A model generated the notes under the pieces. That model did no database searches, had not been told where the DNA came from, and saw only the letters and a list, made by a program, of their open reading frames with translations. A stretch of 61,479 bases of DNA, taken from the IMG/VR virus record IMGVR_UViG_3300009155_000068, positions 1-61,479 of that record. The stretch is one strand, 5' to 3'. The stretch comes from a virus. Shown piece by piece: positions 51,074 to 59,109 of the stretch. Position 1 is the first letter of the stretch, and the number at the start of each line of letters is the position of its first letter. A program made the translations under genes and the position numbers.

Positions 51074-54000
51074 ATGGCCCAACTTAGTTCACCAGGTGTA
51101 GCAGTTACAGTTATAGATGAAAGTTTTTATACTCCAGCTGCTCCCGGAACAACCCCACTTATTATCGTAGCATCAAAACAAGATAAACAAAACGGCGCAG
51201 GCACTGGTGTTGCACCAGGTACTACAAAAGCAAATGCCGGCAAAGTATATCTGTTAACCAGTCAGAAAGATTTAGCAGACACATTTGGAACCCCAAGATT
51301 TATTACTGACAGTAATAATAATCCTGTACATGGTTCAGAATTAAACGAATACGGATTACAAGCAGCATATTCATATCTAGGTGTTAGTAACAGAGCCTAT
51401 GTAGTTCGTGCAGATGTTGACCTAGGTCAACTAGAAGCACGAGCAGATGAGCCAACTGGTGAACCTGTAAATGGCACTTACTGGGTAGATGTAGGATCAA
51501 CAAAATTTGGCATTTTCCAATGGAACGGTGAACCTGCTAATGTGACAGGCGCACAAACTTTTACAAATAAAGTTCCTCTAGTTATCACCGACTCGGCTAA
51601 ATTATTAGATGGCGGACAGCCTAGATCTAGTATAGGTTCAGTGGGCGATTATGCTGTAGTTGCAACCACTAGCACATTTAGATTCTGGTACAAAGCCGCA
51701 GCAATTGGCACTTTTAGGCCTGTATTATGGGTAGAATTAGGTAGTACTGAATGGATCCAAAGTTGGCCCACACTAGTTACTGATGTTGTTGACATTGGCG
51801 TGATTGCTGATTTGTCTCAATTTAATGTTAACGGAAGTTTAATAAGTATTGAAGCAGCAAGCCCCGGAAGTCCTACCCTGCAAGATATTGTGGATGCTAT
51901 TAATTTAAATACACCTGAAGGTACGGTTGCTGTTGCTCGAATAGGCAGAATTTTTATATATTCTGATTTTGACCCAATAGTAATAGATGGAGACGGAATA
52001 GCCCAAGAAGATCTTATTGATTTTGACGCACTTGGTGTAGAGCCAGAGATGTCAAGACCTACTCCAGCTATACAAATATCAAAACATACTCAAGTTCCTA
52101 ATTGGAGTCTGAAAGGTAATGATCCTCATACAACAGGTTGTGTATGGATTAAAACTACCGAGTTTAATGCTGGAGCAAAATGGGTTGTAAAACGTTATAA
52201 TTCTTCTACCTCATCTTGGGTGACACAGCTAGCACCATTATATGCCAACGGCTATGAAGCACTTTATGGTCTAGATGTTGTCGGCGGCGGATCTAAACTT
52301 CCAGTTAACACTCTCTACATTAAAACAAATGAAGGTGAAATAGATCCACCAGTTGCAAACTTTAAAATATTCCGTCGTAGTGCAACAGGTGCGACTACTA
52401 TTACATCTAGTGAAATTACAGATGCGACATTTACAATGGATGAGACGTATACTGTTTATATCCGTGAAAGTGTAGCGGGACAAGATACTTTAAGAGATCC
52501 TATCACTGTTAGTTTTGTAGGAGCTGATCCAGACAATTTACCAGAAGGAGCTGCCACTAAAGCACAAGCAGATGCAGAAGCATTAGCATCTGCTATCTTA
52601 AACGCAGAAGATGAAGATGGACATAATTTTAATAATATAACAGCAGAGGCAACTAGTGCCAACAAAGTTATTATTAAACATCTATTAGGCGGCGACTTTG
52701 AAATAGTAGACGACAGCGTTGACCGCGCAGTAGTAGTTCAATTTGTCGGAGATAATAATTTTTATGAAGCACCATCGTGGATTCAAGACGATGTTGATAA
52801 TCCTACTCACTTCTTAGCTTCTCTATGGAAACCACTAAGTGGTGCTGTGAATAGTGCAACTGAACCTACTACAGAACCAGAAGATGGCACACTATGGTAC
52901 AATTCAATATATGATGAACCTGATGTATTAGTTCATAATGGTACTGCGTGGGTTGGTTTACAATATGACGGATTGAGCGGATTGTCAGGTACAGCATCAC
53001 CGTTCTACGGTACAGCAGACCCCAATGGTCCTATTTCTTCCGCTACAGAACCACTTAAACAAAGTGATGGAGAAACAGATCTAGGTGAAGGCGATATTTG
53101 GATTGATCCTAGTAATTCTGAATTTTACCCTGTTATGTATAGATGGAATACTGCAACATTTAAATGGGATCGTTTAGATACATCGGATCAAACTACTGAA
53201 AATGGTGTGTTATTTGCAGATGCTCGTTGGGGTGTTGACGGTGGAACACCTACTGCTGCAACAGATAGCACTATCAAAGAATTATTATCAAGTGATTTCC
53301 TGGATCCAGATGCTCCAGATCCTGCATTGTATCCTAGAGGCATGCTGTTATTCAACACACGCCGTTCGGGCTGGAACGTAAAACAATATGTTAAAGGTAG
53401 GATAGACGTATCAAACGGCGCAGTTAATAGTCGTCAAGATGATGCTTCAACCACAAGTTACTTCCCAAATCGTTGGGTAAATGTTTCTGGTAATAATGCA
53501 TCTGGAGCAGGACGTTTTGGACGCCATGCTCAACGAGCAACAGCGTTAACTGCACTAAAAGCACTGGTTAATAGTAACCAAGAAATCCGAGATGAGGAAA
53601 GTCGAGTGTTTAATTTGATTGCTTGTCCCGGATATGAAGAACTTATTGGACCAATGGTCAACTTAAACTATGATCGAGGTTTAACAGCATTTGTCGTAGG
53701 CGACACTCCAAGTCGTGTGCCATCAGATGCCACAACTTTAAACCTGTGGGGCACAAATGCTAATAATAGTGTCGAAGACGATGTTATGGGATTAGTTACC
53801 AGCGACGAATATTTAGGGTTATTCTATCCATGGGGATTTACTAGTGACAACCTTGGCAGGAACATTGTTGTTCCACCAAGCCATATGATGCTACGTACTA
53901 TTGCACTAAGCGATAATGTTAGCTATCCATGGTTTGCACCAGCAGGTACACGTCGCGGCGGAATTACAAATGCAAGCGCAGTTGGTTATATTGATTATAT

Positions 54001-54472
54001 ATCGGGCGAGTTTCAAAGTGTGGCATTGAATACTGGACAACGTGATACACTTGCCAGTATTAAAGTTAATCCATTGACATTTATTACAGGTACTGGACTT
54101 GTTAACTACGGACAATATACTCGCGCTAGAAACGCAAGTAGTTTAGATCGTATTAACGTGGCACGACTAGTAGTATACCTACGCCGTCAACTAAACAATC
54201 TAGCTAAACCGTACATTTTTGAACCAAATGATAAGATTACTAGAGATGAAATTAAACAAGCCGCTGAAAGTCTAATGTTAGAATTAGTTGGACAACGTGC
54301 TATATACGACTTCTTGGTTGTATGTGACACCAGCAACAATACGCCGTCAAGAATTGATCGTAGTGAACTATATCTTGACATTGCCATTGAACCAGTTAAA
54401 GCAGTTGAATTTATCTACATTCCACTACGCTTGAAAAATACTGGCGAAATCAAAGGCCTTGGCGGCAAATAA
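51074..54472 (+). CDS. 18: Contractile tail sheath protein gp18, expanded
   Basis: This is a 1132-residue protein against 659 in T4. The conserved N-terminus is MAQLSSPGVAVTVIDESFYTPAAPGTTPLIIVASKQDKQNG. The conserved C-terminal contraction domain (about 870-1132) contains WGFTSDNLGRNIVVPPSHMMLRTIALSDN and PYIFEPNDKITRDEIKQAAESLMLELVGQRAIYDFLVVCDTSNNTPSRIDRSELYLDIAIEPVKAVEFIYIPLRLKN. Between them lies an enlarged surface region with several W-module copies: GTYWVDVGSTKFGIFQWNG, DGTLWYNSIYDEPDVLVHNGTAWVG and GDIWIDPSNSEFYPVMYRWNTATFKW. It has a strong ribosome site and is followed after 14 bases by gp19. Confidence 0.92.
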   Translation: MAQLSSPGVAVTVIDESFYTPAAPGTTPLIIVASKQDKQNGAGTGVAPGTTKANAGKVYLLTSQKDLADTFGTPRFITDSNNNPVHGSELNEYGLQAAYSYLGVSNRAYVVRADVDLGQLEARADEPTGEPVNGTYWVDVGSTKFGIFQWNGEPANVTGAQTFTNKVPLVITDSAKLLDGGQPRSSIGSVGDYAVVATTSTFRFWYKAAAIGTFRPVLWVELGSTEWIQSWPTLVTDVVDIGVIADLSQFNVNGSLISIEAASPGSPTLQDIVDAINLNTPEGTVAVARIGRIFIYSDFDPIVIDGDGIAQEDLIDFDALGVEPEMSRPTPAIQISKHTQVPNWSLKGNDPHTTGCVWIKTTEFNAGAKWVVKRYNSSTSSWVTQLAPLYANGYEALYGLDVVGGGSKLPVNTLYIKTNEGEIDPPVANFKIFRRSATGATTITSSEITDATFTMDETYTVYIRESVAGQDTLRDPITVSFVGADPDNLPEGAATKAQADAEALASAILNAEDEDGHNFNNITAEATSANKVIIKHLLGGDFEIVDDSVDRAVVVQFVGDNNFYEAPSWIQDDVDNPTHFLASLWKPLSGAVNSATEPTTEPEDGTLWYNSIYDEPDVLVHNGTAWVGLQYDGLSGLSGTASPFYGTADPNGPISSATEPLKQSDGETDLGEGDIWIDPSNSEFYPVMYRWNTATFKWDRLDTSDQTTENGVLFADARWGVDGGTPTAATDSTIKELLSSDFLDPDAPDPALYPRGMLLFNTRRSGWNVKQYVKGRIDVSNGAVNSRQDDASTTSYFPNRWVNVSGNNASGAGRFGRHAQRATALTALKALVNSNQEIRDEESRVFNLIACPGYEELIGPMVNLNYDRGLTAFVVGDTPSRVPSDATTLNLWGTNANNSVEDDVMGLVTSDEYLGLFYPWGFTSDNLGRNIVVPPSHMMLRTIALSDNVSYPWFAPAGTRRGGITNASAVGYIDYISGEFQSVALNTGQRDTLASIKVNPLTFITGTGLVNYGQYTRARNASSLDRINVARLVVYLRRQLNNLAKPYIFEPNDKITRDEIKQAAESLMLELVGQRAIYDFLVVCDTSNNTPSRIDRSELYLDIAIEPVKAVEFIYIPLRLKNTGEIKGLGGK

Positions 54473-54486
54473 TTAGGAGATAAAAA

Positions 54487-55113
54487 ATGGCAGTCGCAAC
54501 CCTTTCAAAATTTACAGTACCTTTAGCTAGCGATCAAAGTGCTAGCGCCCAGGGTCTGTTGATGCCCAAATTAAAATATCGCTTTAGAATGATGTTTGAA
54601 AATTTTGGTGTATCAACCCCAACAACTGAATTAACTAAACAAGTTGTGTCATCGGCTCGTCCTACAGTAACGTTTGCTGATCAAAAACTTGATATCTATA
54701 ATTCAACAATTCACTATGCTGGTAAACCTACATGGAGTGCTATAACTGTTGTTCTTCGTGATGATGTTACTGGTGCTGTTAGTAAACTAGTTGGTGAACA
54801 AATGCAGAAACAGTTTGACTTCTTTGAACAGAGTAGTGCAGCCAGCGGCGTTGACTACAAATTTACACTACGTATTGAAATGTTAGACGGCGGTAATGGA
54901 GCCAATGCACCCGTAGTATTAGAAACATGGGAATGTTATGGTTGTTATGTTGTAAGTGCAAACTATCAAAGTTTGGCCTACAGCGAGCAGACTGCTTCAA
55001 CAATCGATCTATCGATACAGATGGACAACTGCGTACAAACTCCGCAAGGAACAGGTATTGGCACTGTGGTAGGCCGTACAGTAAATACGCTGGTAACAGG
55101 CGGCGGCATTTAA
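54487..55113 (+). CDS. 19: Tail tube protein gp19
   Basis: This 208-residue protein (T4 gp19 has 163) follows the sheath gene. It shows the tube fold: LLMPKLKYRFRMMFENFGVSTPTTELTKQVVSSARPTVTFADQKLDIYNSTIHYAGKPTWSAITVVLRDDVTGAVSKLVGEQMQKQFDFF near the N-terminus, then YKFTLRIEMLDGG and VLETWECYGCYVVSANYQSLAYSEQTASTIDLSIQMDNC. It forms the inner tube of the tail. Its ribosome site is TTAGGAG. A terminator closes the sheath-tube operon directly after the stop. Confidence 0.92.
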   Translation: MAVATLSKFTVPLASDQSASAQGLLMPKLKYRFRMMFENFGVSTPTTELTKQVVSSARPTVTFADQKLDIYNSTIHYAGKPTWSAITVVLRDDVTGAVSKLVGEQMQKQFDFFEQSSAASGVDYKFTLRIEMLDGGNGANAPVVLETWECYGCYVVSANYQSLAYSEQTASTIDLSIQMDNCVQTPQGTGIGTVVGRTVNTLVTGGGI

Positions 55114-55115
55114 TA

Positions 55116-55142
55116 AAAAGGACTGGCAACAGTCCTTTTTTG
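55116..55142 (+). terminator. Rho-independent terminator after gp19
   Basis: AAAAGGACT and AGTCCTTTT pair over 9 bp with a GGCAAC loop, and the run of T continues past the stem. Confidence 0.9.
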
Positions 55143-55177
55143 TAGAATTTTATTAACTACCCAGTTAATTTGGTTCG

Positions 55178-55184
55178 ATAAATA
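55178..55184 (+). promoter_or_regulatory. Late promoter directly before a start codon
   Basis: ATAAATA ends 5 bases before the ATG at 55190, so the A of the start codon is the predicted +1. No ribosome binding site is present. Confidence 0.6.
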
Positions 55185-55189
55185 ATTAC

Positions 55190-56260
55190 ATGTCAAACTT
55201 ATTCGATGGTTTTCTAAACAACACACTTTACGGTGCCACACACCCTAAAGGGCAAATGGGCGACTATCAACATGCTGCCCGCACATTTACAGATGACACG
55301 TTTAGGCTAGCTCCTAAACAAAAATTCTTATATCATGTAAGTTTTAGCATCAATACTGATGCTCTTAAAAACACATCGCTTGATCAACGACACCGTAATG
55401 AAATTAATCTTATGGTTAAGACCATTGCATTACCCAATTTTACCATAGGTACTGAAACATTAAATCAATACAATAGAAAAAAGATAGTACACACAAAGAT
55501 TGATTATCTGCCAATAACAGTAAAATTTAATGACGATAACATGGGCCTAGTTAATCAGCTATGGCAAAATTACTATGGTTATTATTTTGCAGACAGTCGT
55601 ACATCAAAATCAATTCCCGGATCTTATAATAGAACCAGTATGCGCGGTAAAGAATTTATTAGAGGACGTTACGGTTTTGATAATGATAGTTCTATTCCTT
55701 TCTTCAGAAAAGTAACAATATATCAAATGGCCAGACATCAGTATGTCAGCTATACCCTAGTGAATCCTGTTATTACAGCCTGGAATCATGAACAATTAGA
55801 TTATAAGAGTAGTGAACCTCATGAAAACTCTATGACCCTGGGCTACGAATCAGTGTACTACGGTTCTGGCAGAGTGCGCCGTGGAGACCCAGAAGGATTT
55901 GCCCTAGAACATTATGATACAAGTCCAAGTCCGCTAAGTGTTGCCGGCGGCGGCACTGCAAATCTATTTGGTGACGGCGGAGTCATTGCCGGAGCCTCAG
56001 AAGTACTCGGTGATCTGTTCAGTGGAGAAGCATTTGAAAATCCTGCTAATTTTATTGCAACTGCAATTAAAACTGTTAATACTTATGAAAATTCTAAAAG
56101 ATTAACTAATGCAGGCATTGCGGCAGAGGGCAGGAATATAATCACTGGCACTCTTAATTCCGTGGCTAGACAAGGAGTGAGTGGAATTAGTGGCGTTGCA
56201 TTTCCACAGACAAAGGTCAACTCTACAACCACTACCGCCACTCCTAGATTTATACCATGA
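55190..56260 (+). CDS. Tail-tube-like baseplate or tube terminus protein (gp48/gp54 type)
   Basis: This is a 356-residue protein. Residues 40-215 look like a second copy of the tube fold: FLYHVSFSINTD, NLMVKTIALPNFTIGTETLNQYNRKKIVHTKIDYLPITVKFNDDNMGLVNQLWQNYYGYYF, then VTIYQMARHQYVSYTLVNPVITAWNHEQLDYKSSEPHENSMTLGYESVYYGSG. In T4 the tube initiator gp54 (320 residues) and tube cap gp48 (364) are tube-related proteins of this size. The C-terminal 130 residues are Gly/Ala/Asn-rich. It heads the operon running through gp4 and gp16. The choice between gp48 and gp54 is open. Confidence 0.65.
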   Translation: MSNLFDGFLNNTLYGATHPKGQMGDYQHAARTFTDDTFRLAPKQKFLYHVSFSINTDALKNTSLDQRHRNEINLMVKTIALPNFTIGTETLNQYNRKKIVHTKIDYLPITVKFNDDNMGLVNQLWQNYYGYYFADSRTSKSIPGSYNRTSMRGKEFIRGRYGFDNDSSIPFFRKVTIYQMARHQYVSYTLVNPVITAWNHEQLDYKSSEPHENSMTLGYESVYYGSGRVRRGDPEGFALEHYDTSPSPLSVAGGGTANLFGDGGVIAGASEVLGDLFSGEAFENPANFIATAIKTVNTYENSKRLTNAGIAAEGRNIITGTLNSVARQGVSGISGVAFPQTKVNSTTTTATPRFIP

Positions 56261-56625
56261 TAAACAATTTACCTCAATCAAATAATAAAGATAGTTCTAC
56301 AGAAGTCAAAAGTTTTTTTGATAAATTTTTCCTTCATGAAGTAAGTTTTCCAGCAGCTGAAATAGATGCTACAGTGGCTTTCTTTTTAAAGAAAGGGTTT
56401 AATACAGATGCTAGCCGTAGTGTTGCCATCGTATTATTAAATCAAGCTAAAAATGATAATGTTAACATTTTTAAATTACTCGACACACTGAAAGGATTAA
56501 CAGATCTTCAGCTTAGTCAAGTGGTTGCTGAAGTACTTAACTCCTATAGAGAACAAACTAGTATTATGGGTTATAAAATTGCACCTATCGAAGACACCTT
56601 TGAAAGCCGTAATATTCTAGTATGA
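56257..56625 (+). CDS. Conserved small protein, unknown function
   Basis: This 122-residue helical protein (EVKSFFDKFFLHEVSFPAAEIDATVAFFLKKGFNTDASRSVAIVLLNQAKNDNVNIFKLLDTLKGLTDLQLSQVVAEVLNSYREQTSIMGYKI) overlaps both neighbours by ATGA. It is therefore translated in step with the tube-like protein and gp4. I associate it with T4-like aquatic phages as a virion-linked hypothetical protein. A neck, tail-completion or baseplate role is suggested only by position. Confidence 0.65.
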   Translation: MINNLPQSNNKDSSTEVKSFFDKFFLHEVSFPAAEIDATVAFFLKKGFNTDASRSVAIVLLNQAKNDNVNIFKLLDTLKGLTDLQLSQVVAEVLNSYREQTSIMGYKIAPIEDTFESRNILV

Positions 56626-57053
56626 GTCGCTTTGCCCAAGGTAAATTTGTCCCAAAAAACCCCCAAAAATATATAGGATTAAAGACGCCCACGTATAGAA
56701 GCAGTTGGGAGTGGCAGTTTATGAGATTCTGTGATACCAATGCTGCCATACAACAATGGGCCTGTGAAGCAATACAAATCCCCTGTCGTAACCCGCTAAC
56801 TGGAAAAAATTCTATATATATTCCTGATTTTTTCATACAGTATGTTGATGCAAAGAATCGTACAAACGTAGACCTTATAGAAATAAAACCGCAGAATCAA
56901 ACAGTTCTTGAAAGTGTGGGTAAGAGTAAGGTACGGCAAGCACAGTACATTCAGAATCAAGCCAAGTGGGCAGCAGCCAACGCATGGTGTCGACATCAGG
57001 GCATAAAATTTAGAATTATCACAGAAAATGAACTGTTTCACAACGGCTCATGA
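56622..57053 (+). CDS. 4: Head completion protein gp4
   Basis: This 143-residue protein (T4 gp4 has 150) has a nuclease-like fold signature: SSWEWQFMRFCDTNAAIQQWACE, then SIYIPDFFIQYVDAKNRTNVDLIEIKPQNQ, with the D ... E-x-K arrangement of PD-(D/E)xK proteins, and QAKWAAANAWCRHQGIKFRIITENEL. In T4 it acts after packaging to make heads competent for tail joining. Start and stop are embedded in a tightly coupled operon. Confidence 0.85.
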   Translation: MSRFAQGKFVPKNPQKYIGLKTPTYRSSWEWQFMRFCDTNAAIQQWACEAIQIPCRNPLTGKNSIYIPDFFIQYVDAKNRTNVDLIEIKPQNQTVLESVGKSKVRQAQYIQNQAKWAAANAWCRHQGIKFRIITENELFHNGS

Positions 57054-57063
57054 TAAGTAAAGT

Positions 57064-57549
57064 ATGACTAAGAAACTTGAAGAGATTTTAAATCTCCCAG
57101 AAAATAAAAAATTAATTAAAGCTGAGGAACAGCGAAAAGAAGAGCTTCCTCAAGCACAGCCTTTCCTTAGAGACATTGAAGAATTTGATAAAATCTCAGC
57201 AAGTCTGCCGCAGGTCAAAGGTCTAGGCGATGCCAGCGATGCAGAATTTGATTCTCTGGCACAACGTGCTACTGATGCCTATGACGACTTAATGGATTTA
57301 GGCATGAATGTAGAAGCACGTTATAGCGGACGTATTTTTGAAGTAGCAGGCGGCATGCTTAAAAATGCCATTGATGCTAAGGCTGCAAAAATTGACAAAA
57401 AACTTAAAATGATCGAGCTACAACTTAAAAAAGCTAAGTTAGATCAGGATGCTCAAGGCGGTGATGGTGGACTTACAATTCCGGGCGACGGTTACATTGT
57501 TACAGATCGTAACAGTCTATTGGAAAAACTAAAAAATATGAATAAATAA
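57064..57549 (+). CDS. 16: Terminase small subunit gp16
   Basis: This 161-residue protein (T4 gp16 has 164) has an acidic, mostly helical core, DSLAQRATDAYDDLMDLGMNVEARYSGRIFEVAGGMLKNAIDAKAAKIDKKLKMIELQLKKAKLDQ, typical of T4-type small terminases that form rings and regulate the gp17 motor. In T4 gp16 and gp17 are adjacent. Here two prohead-type genes are inserted between them. It follows gp4 after 10 bases without a strong ribosome site. Confidence 0.85.
   Translation: MTKKLEEILNLPENKKLIKAEEQRKEELPQAQPFLRDIEEFDKISASLPQVKGLGDASDAEFDSLAQRATDAYDDLMDLGMNVEARYSGRIFEVAGGMLKNAIDAKAAKIDKKLKMIELQLKKAKLDQDAQGGDGGLTIPGDGYIVTDRNSLLEKLKNMNK
57542..57548 (+). promoter_or_regulatory. Late promoter overlapping the gp16 stop codon
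   Basis: ATAAATA runs into the gp16 stop (57547-57549). The ATG at 57549 would lie upstream of the predicted transcription start, so the next ATG at 57567 is the better start for the following gene. Confidence 0.5.
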
Positions 57550-57566
57550 TGTATACGGAATCTATT

Positions 57567-58184
57567 ATGACCTCATTTAAAGAATACCTATCAGAAAGCA
57601 AAAAAACTTACCCGTTCAGGGTTAAAGTTGCCGGCGAAATACAAAAAGATCTAGCATCTCGAGTTAAAGAAGCCTTGGCAAAATACGACTGCAAAAAAGT
57701 AAGTGCAGCCAAAAGAACACCTATTCAAGAAACTCACATGGACTTTCCAGAACTTAAAAATATAGAAGTTAATACATTTGAGATTGAATTAAACTATCCC
57801 ACAACTAGTTTTGTTTTAAGAAATGATCTAGCCGAAAGATTAAATATTTCTCAAGCATTGATCAAAGTACGTAATCCTATGGAAGAAGCAGAAGCAGAAA
57901 TGAATCATGCTCATATGCTTGCACCAGGACAGGGCGAGTCGTTATTAGAGAAAGATTACGAAACAAATGCCAACGGTCAAAAGTTAGTGGGACAAGATCA
58001 TGTTACCAGTTTCTTAAAAGAACTTAACAAGATTAATGCTGAACGCAAGGCAAAAATTGTAAAGCACGAAGGTAAAGAAGAAGGTGGCATGAGTGATCCA
58101 GAATTTGAAACTCCTAAAGAAGGTCGTAAAAGTCCATTAGGTGCTGTTAAGAATCCTGACCCTAGACAAGGAAAAACAAAATGA
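57567..58184 (+). CDS. Putative prohead-targeted protein with gp21 site
   Basis: The start was chosen at MTSFKEYLSESKK, because the ATG 18 bases upstream lies in the promoter. The first ten residues closely resemble T4 capsid-targeting sequences, with an LSE site at residues 8-10. The body (YPFRVKVAGEIQKDLASRVKEALAKYDCKKVSAAKRTPIQETHMDFPELKNIEVNTFEIELNYPTTSFVLRNDLAERLNI) is an alpha/beta domain. A charged C-terminal half (EAEAEMNHAHMLAPGQGESLLE ... GRKSPLGAVKNPDPRQGKTK) resembles processed internal proteins. The product has 205 residues. It overlaps the next gene by ATGA. The function is unknown. Confidence 0.65.
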   Translation: MTSFKEYLSESKKTYPFRVKVAGEIQKDLASRVKEALAKYDCKKVSAAKRTPIQETHMDFPELKNIEVNTFEIELNYPTTSFVLRNDLAERLNISQALIKVRNPMEEAEAEMNHAHMLAPGQGESLLEKDYETNANGQKLVGQDHVTSFLKELNKINAERKAKIVKHEGKEEGGMSDPEFETPKEGRKSPLGAVKNPDPRQGKTK

Positions 58185-59050
58185 ATTTTATAGACTTATA
58201 CAAAAAAATTAGAACGCTAGACGAAGCAGATCCGGGACAAGCTGCTCAACCTGTTAGTCCAGCAATGGCTAGAGTTGCCGCAGCAAAAGCAGCAGGGACA
58301 TTACCGGCTGCTCCTGTAGGGCTATCTACAACAAATACCGGAAACGTTCCGGGCGCACAACCAGTAGGCGGATCAAGTGCAGCAATGTCAAATCCAGTTG
58401 CTACAAAAACTAATATTGCTCCAGGTCAACCGTTGCCGGCAAATGCTGGCGCTGTAAAAGGCGAATCAATGGGAGATAAAGAAGTAGAAGAATGTGGTCC
58501 AATGGGTCCGAGTGGTATGATGGGTATGCGTGATCAACAGCCTGATAATGTCAGCATGAATCTCAGCATGAACGGACAAGGCCCAGGTGGTATCCGTGAC
58601 CTATTGGATATACTAAAAGACATCGGCAATACATCATCAGAACCAGATGCAGGCCCTGGCGATCTAGAATTAGCTATTGGAAGCATGAGTCATCCGCATG
58701 ACGAGCCTGAACATGACGAAGAAGACGGTCTTGTGTTTGGTAACGACTTAGAAGGAGTTGAACCTCCAAAACACTACGGCGGACAAGGAGTCCCAGGTGC
58801 AAAATTTGACCTTTACATGCAACAACGTAAAGATCAACTAGCCGGACAAAAACCAGTTGGAGAAGAATATGGCAATGAGCCTAACGAGATGTACTCTACA
58901 GTTGATGATGTAGTAAACATGGGTTCAAATGACGGTCGTGGCGATAACGAGCGTCCAAAAGTCAACGGTGGTGGTAATCCGTATGCTGTTACTTCAGAAG
59001 GCATTAAAAGACAATTACAAAATCTATATTACGAAGTTAAAAGTAGATAA
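58181..59050 (+). CDS. Putative prohead or internal virion protein
   Basis: This 289-residue protein starts MNFIDLYKKIRTLDEADPGQ, a helical N-terminus with an LDE site (residues 13-15) matching the gp21 (L/I)-x-E rule. The next 90 residues are Pro/Ala/Gly-rich and disordered. A core ECGPMGPSGMMGMRDQQPDNVSMNLSMNGQGPGGIRDLLDILKDIGN (about 103-149) resembles a motif I associate with structural proteins of T4-like aquatic phages. An acidic tract (HDEPEHDEEDG) and a helical basic end (EGIKRQLQNLYYEVKSR) follow. It is coupled to the upstream gene by ATGA and ends before a terminator. Confidence 0.65.
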   Translation: MNFIDLYKKIRTLDEADPGQAAQPVSPAMARVAAAKAAGTLPAAPVGLSTTNTGNVPGAQPVGGSSAAMSNPVATKTNIAPGQPLPANAGAVKGESMGDKEVEECGPMGPSGMMGMRDQQPDNVSMNLSMNGQGPGGIRDLLDILKDIGNTSSEPDAGPGDLELAIGSMSHPHDEPEHDEEDGLVFGNDLEGVEPPKHYGGQGVPGAKFDLYMQQRKDQLAGQKPVGEEYGNEPNEMYSTVDDVVNMGSNDGRGDNERPKVNGGGNPYAVTSEGIKRQLQNLYYEVKSR

Positions 59051-59070
59051 ACTGACTTTAAGTCGCTCAA

Positions 59071-59097
59071 ATGGGTTCTTCGGAGCCCATTTTTTTT
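59071..59097 (+). terminator. Rho-independent terminator before gp17
   Basis: ATGGGTTC and GAGCCCAT form an 8-bp stem (one G-T pair) with a TTCG loop, followed by seven T. An in-frame ATG at 59071 is part of the stem and is not a plausible start for gp17. Confidence 0.9.
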
Positions 59098-59104
59098 GTA
59101 AATA
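59098..59104 (+). promoter_or_regulatory. Late promoter directly before gp17
   Basis: GTAAATA follows the terminator T-run and ends 5 bases before the ATG at 59110, placing the start codon at the predicted +1. No ribosome binding site is present. Confidence 0.65.
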
Positions 59105-59109
59105 AACAT

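Noticed and set aside
57549-57566. ATG at 57549 as start of the protein after gp16
   Set aside because: It lies immediately after the TAAATA core, upstream of the predicted transcription start. The ATG at 57567 begins a typical capsid-targeting-like leader.
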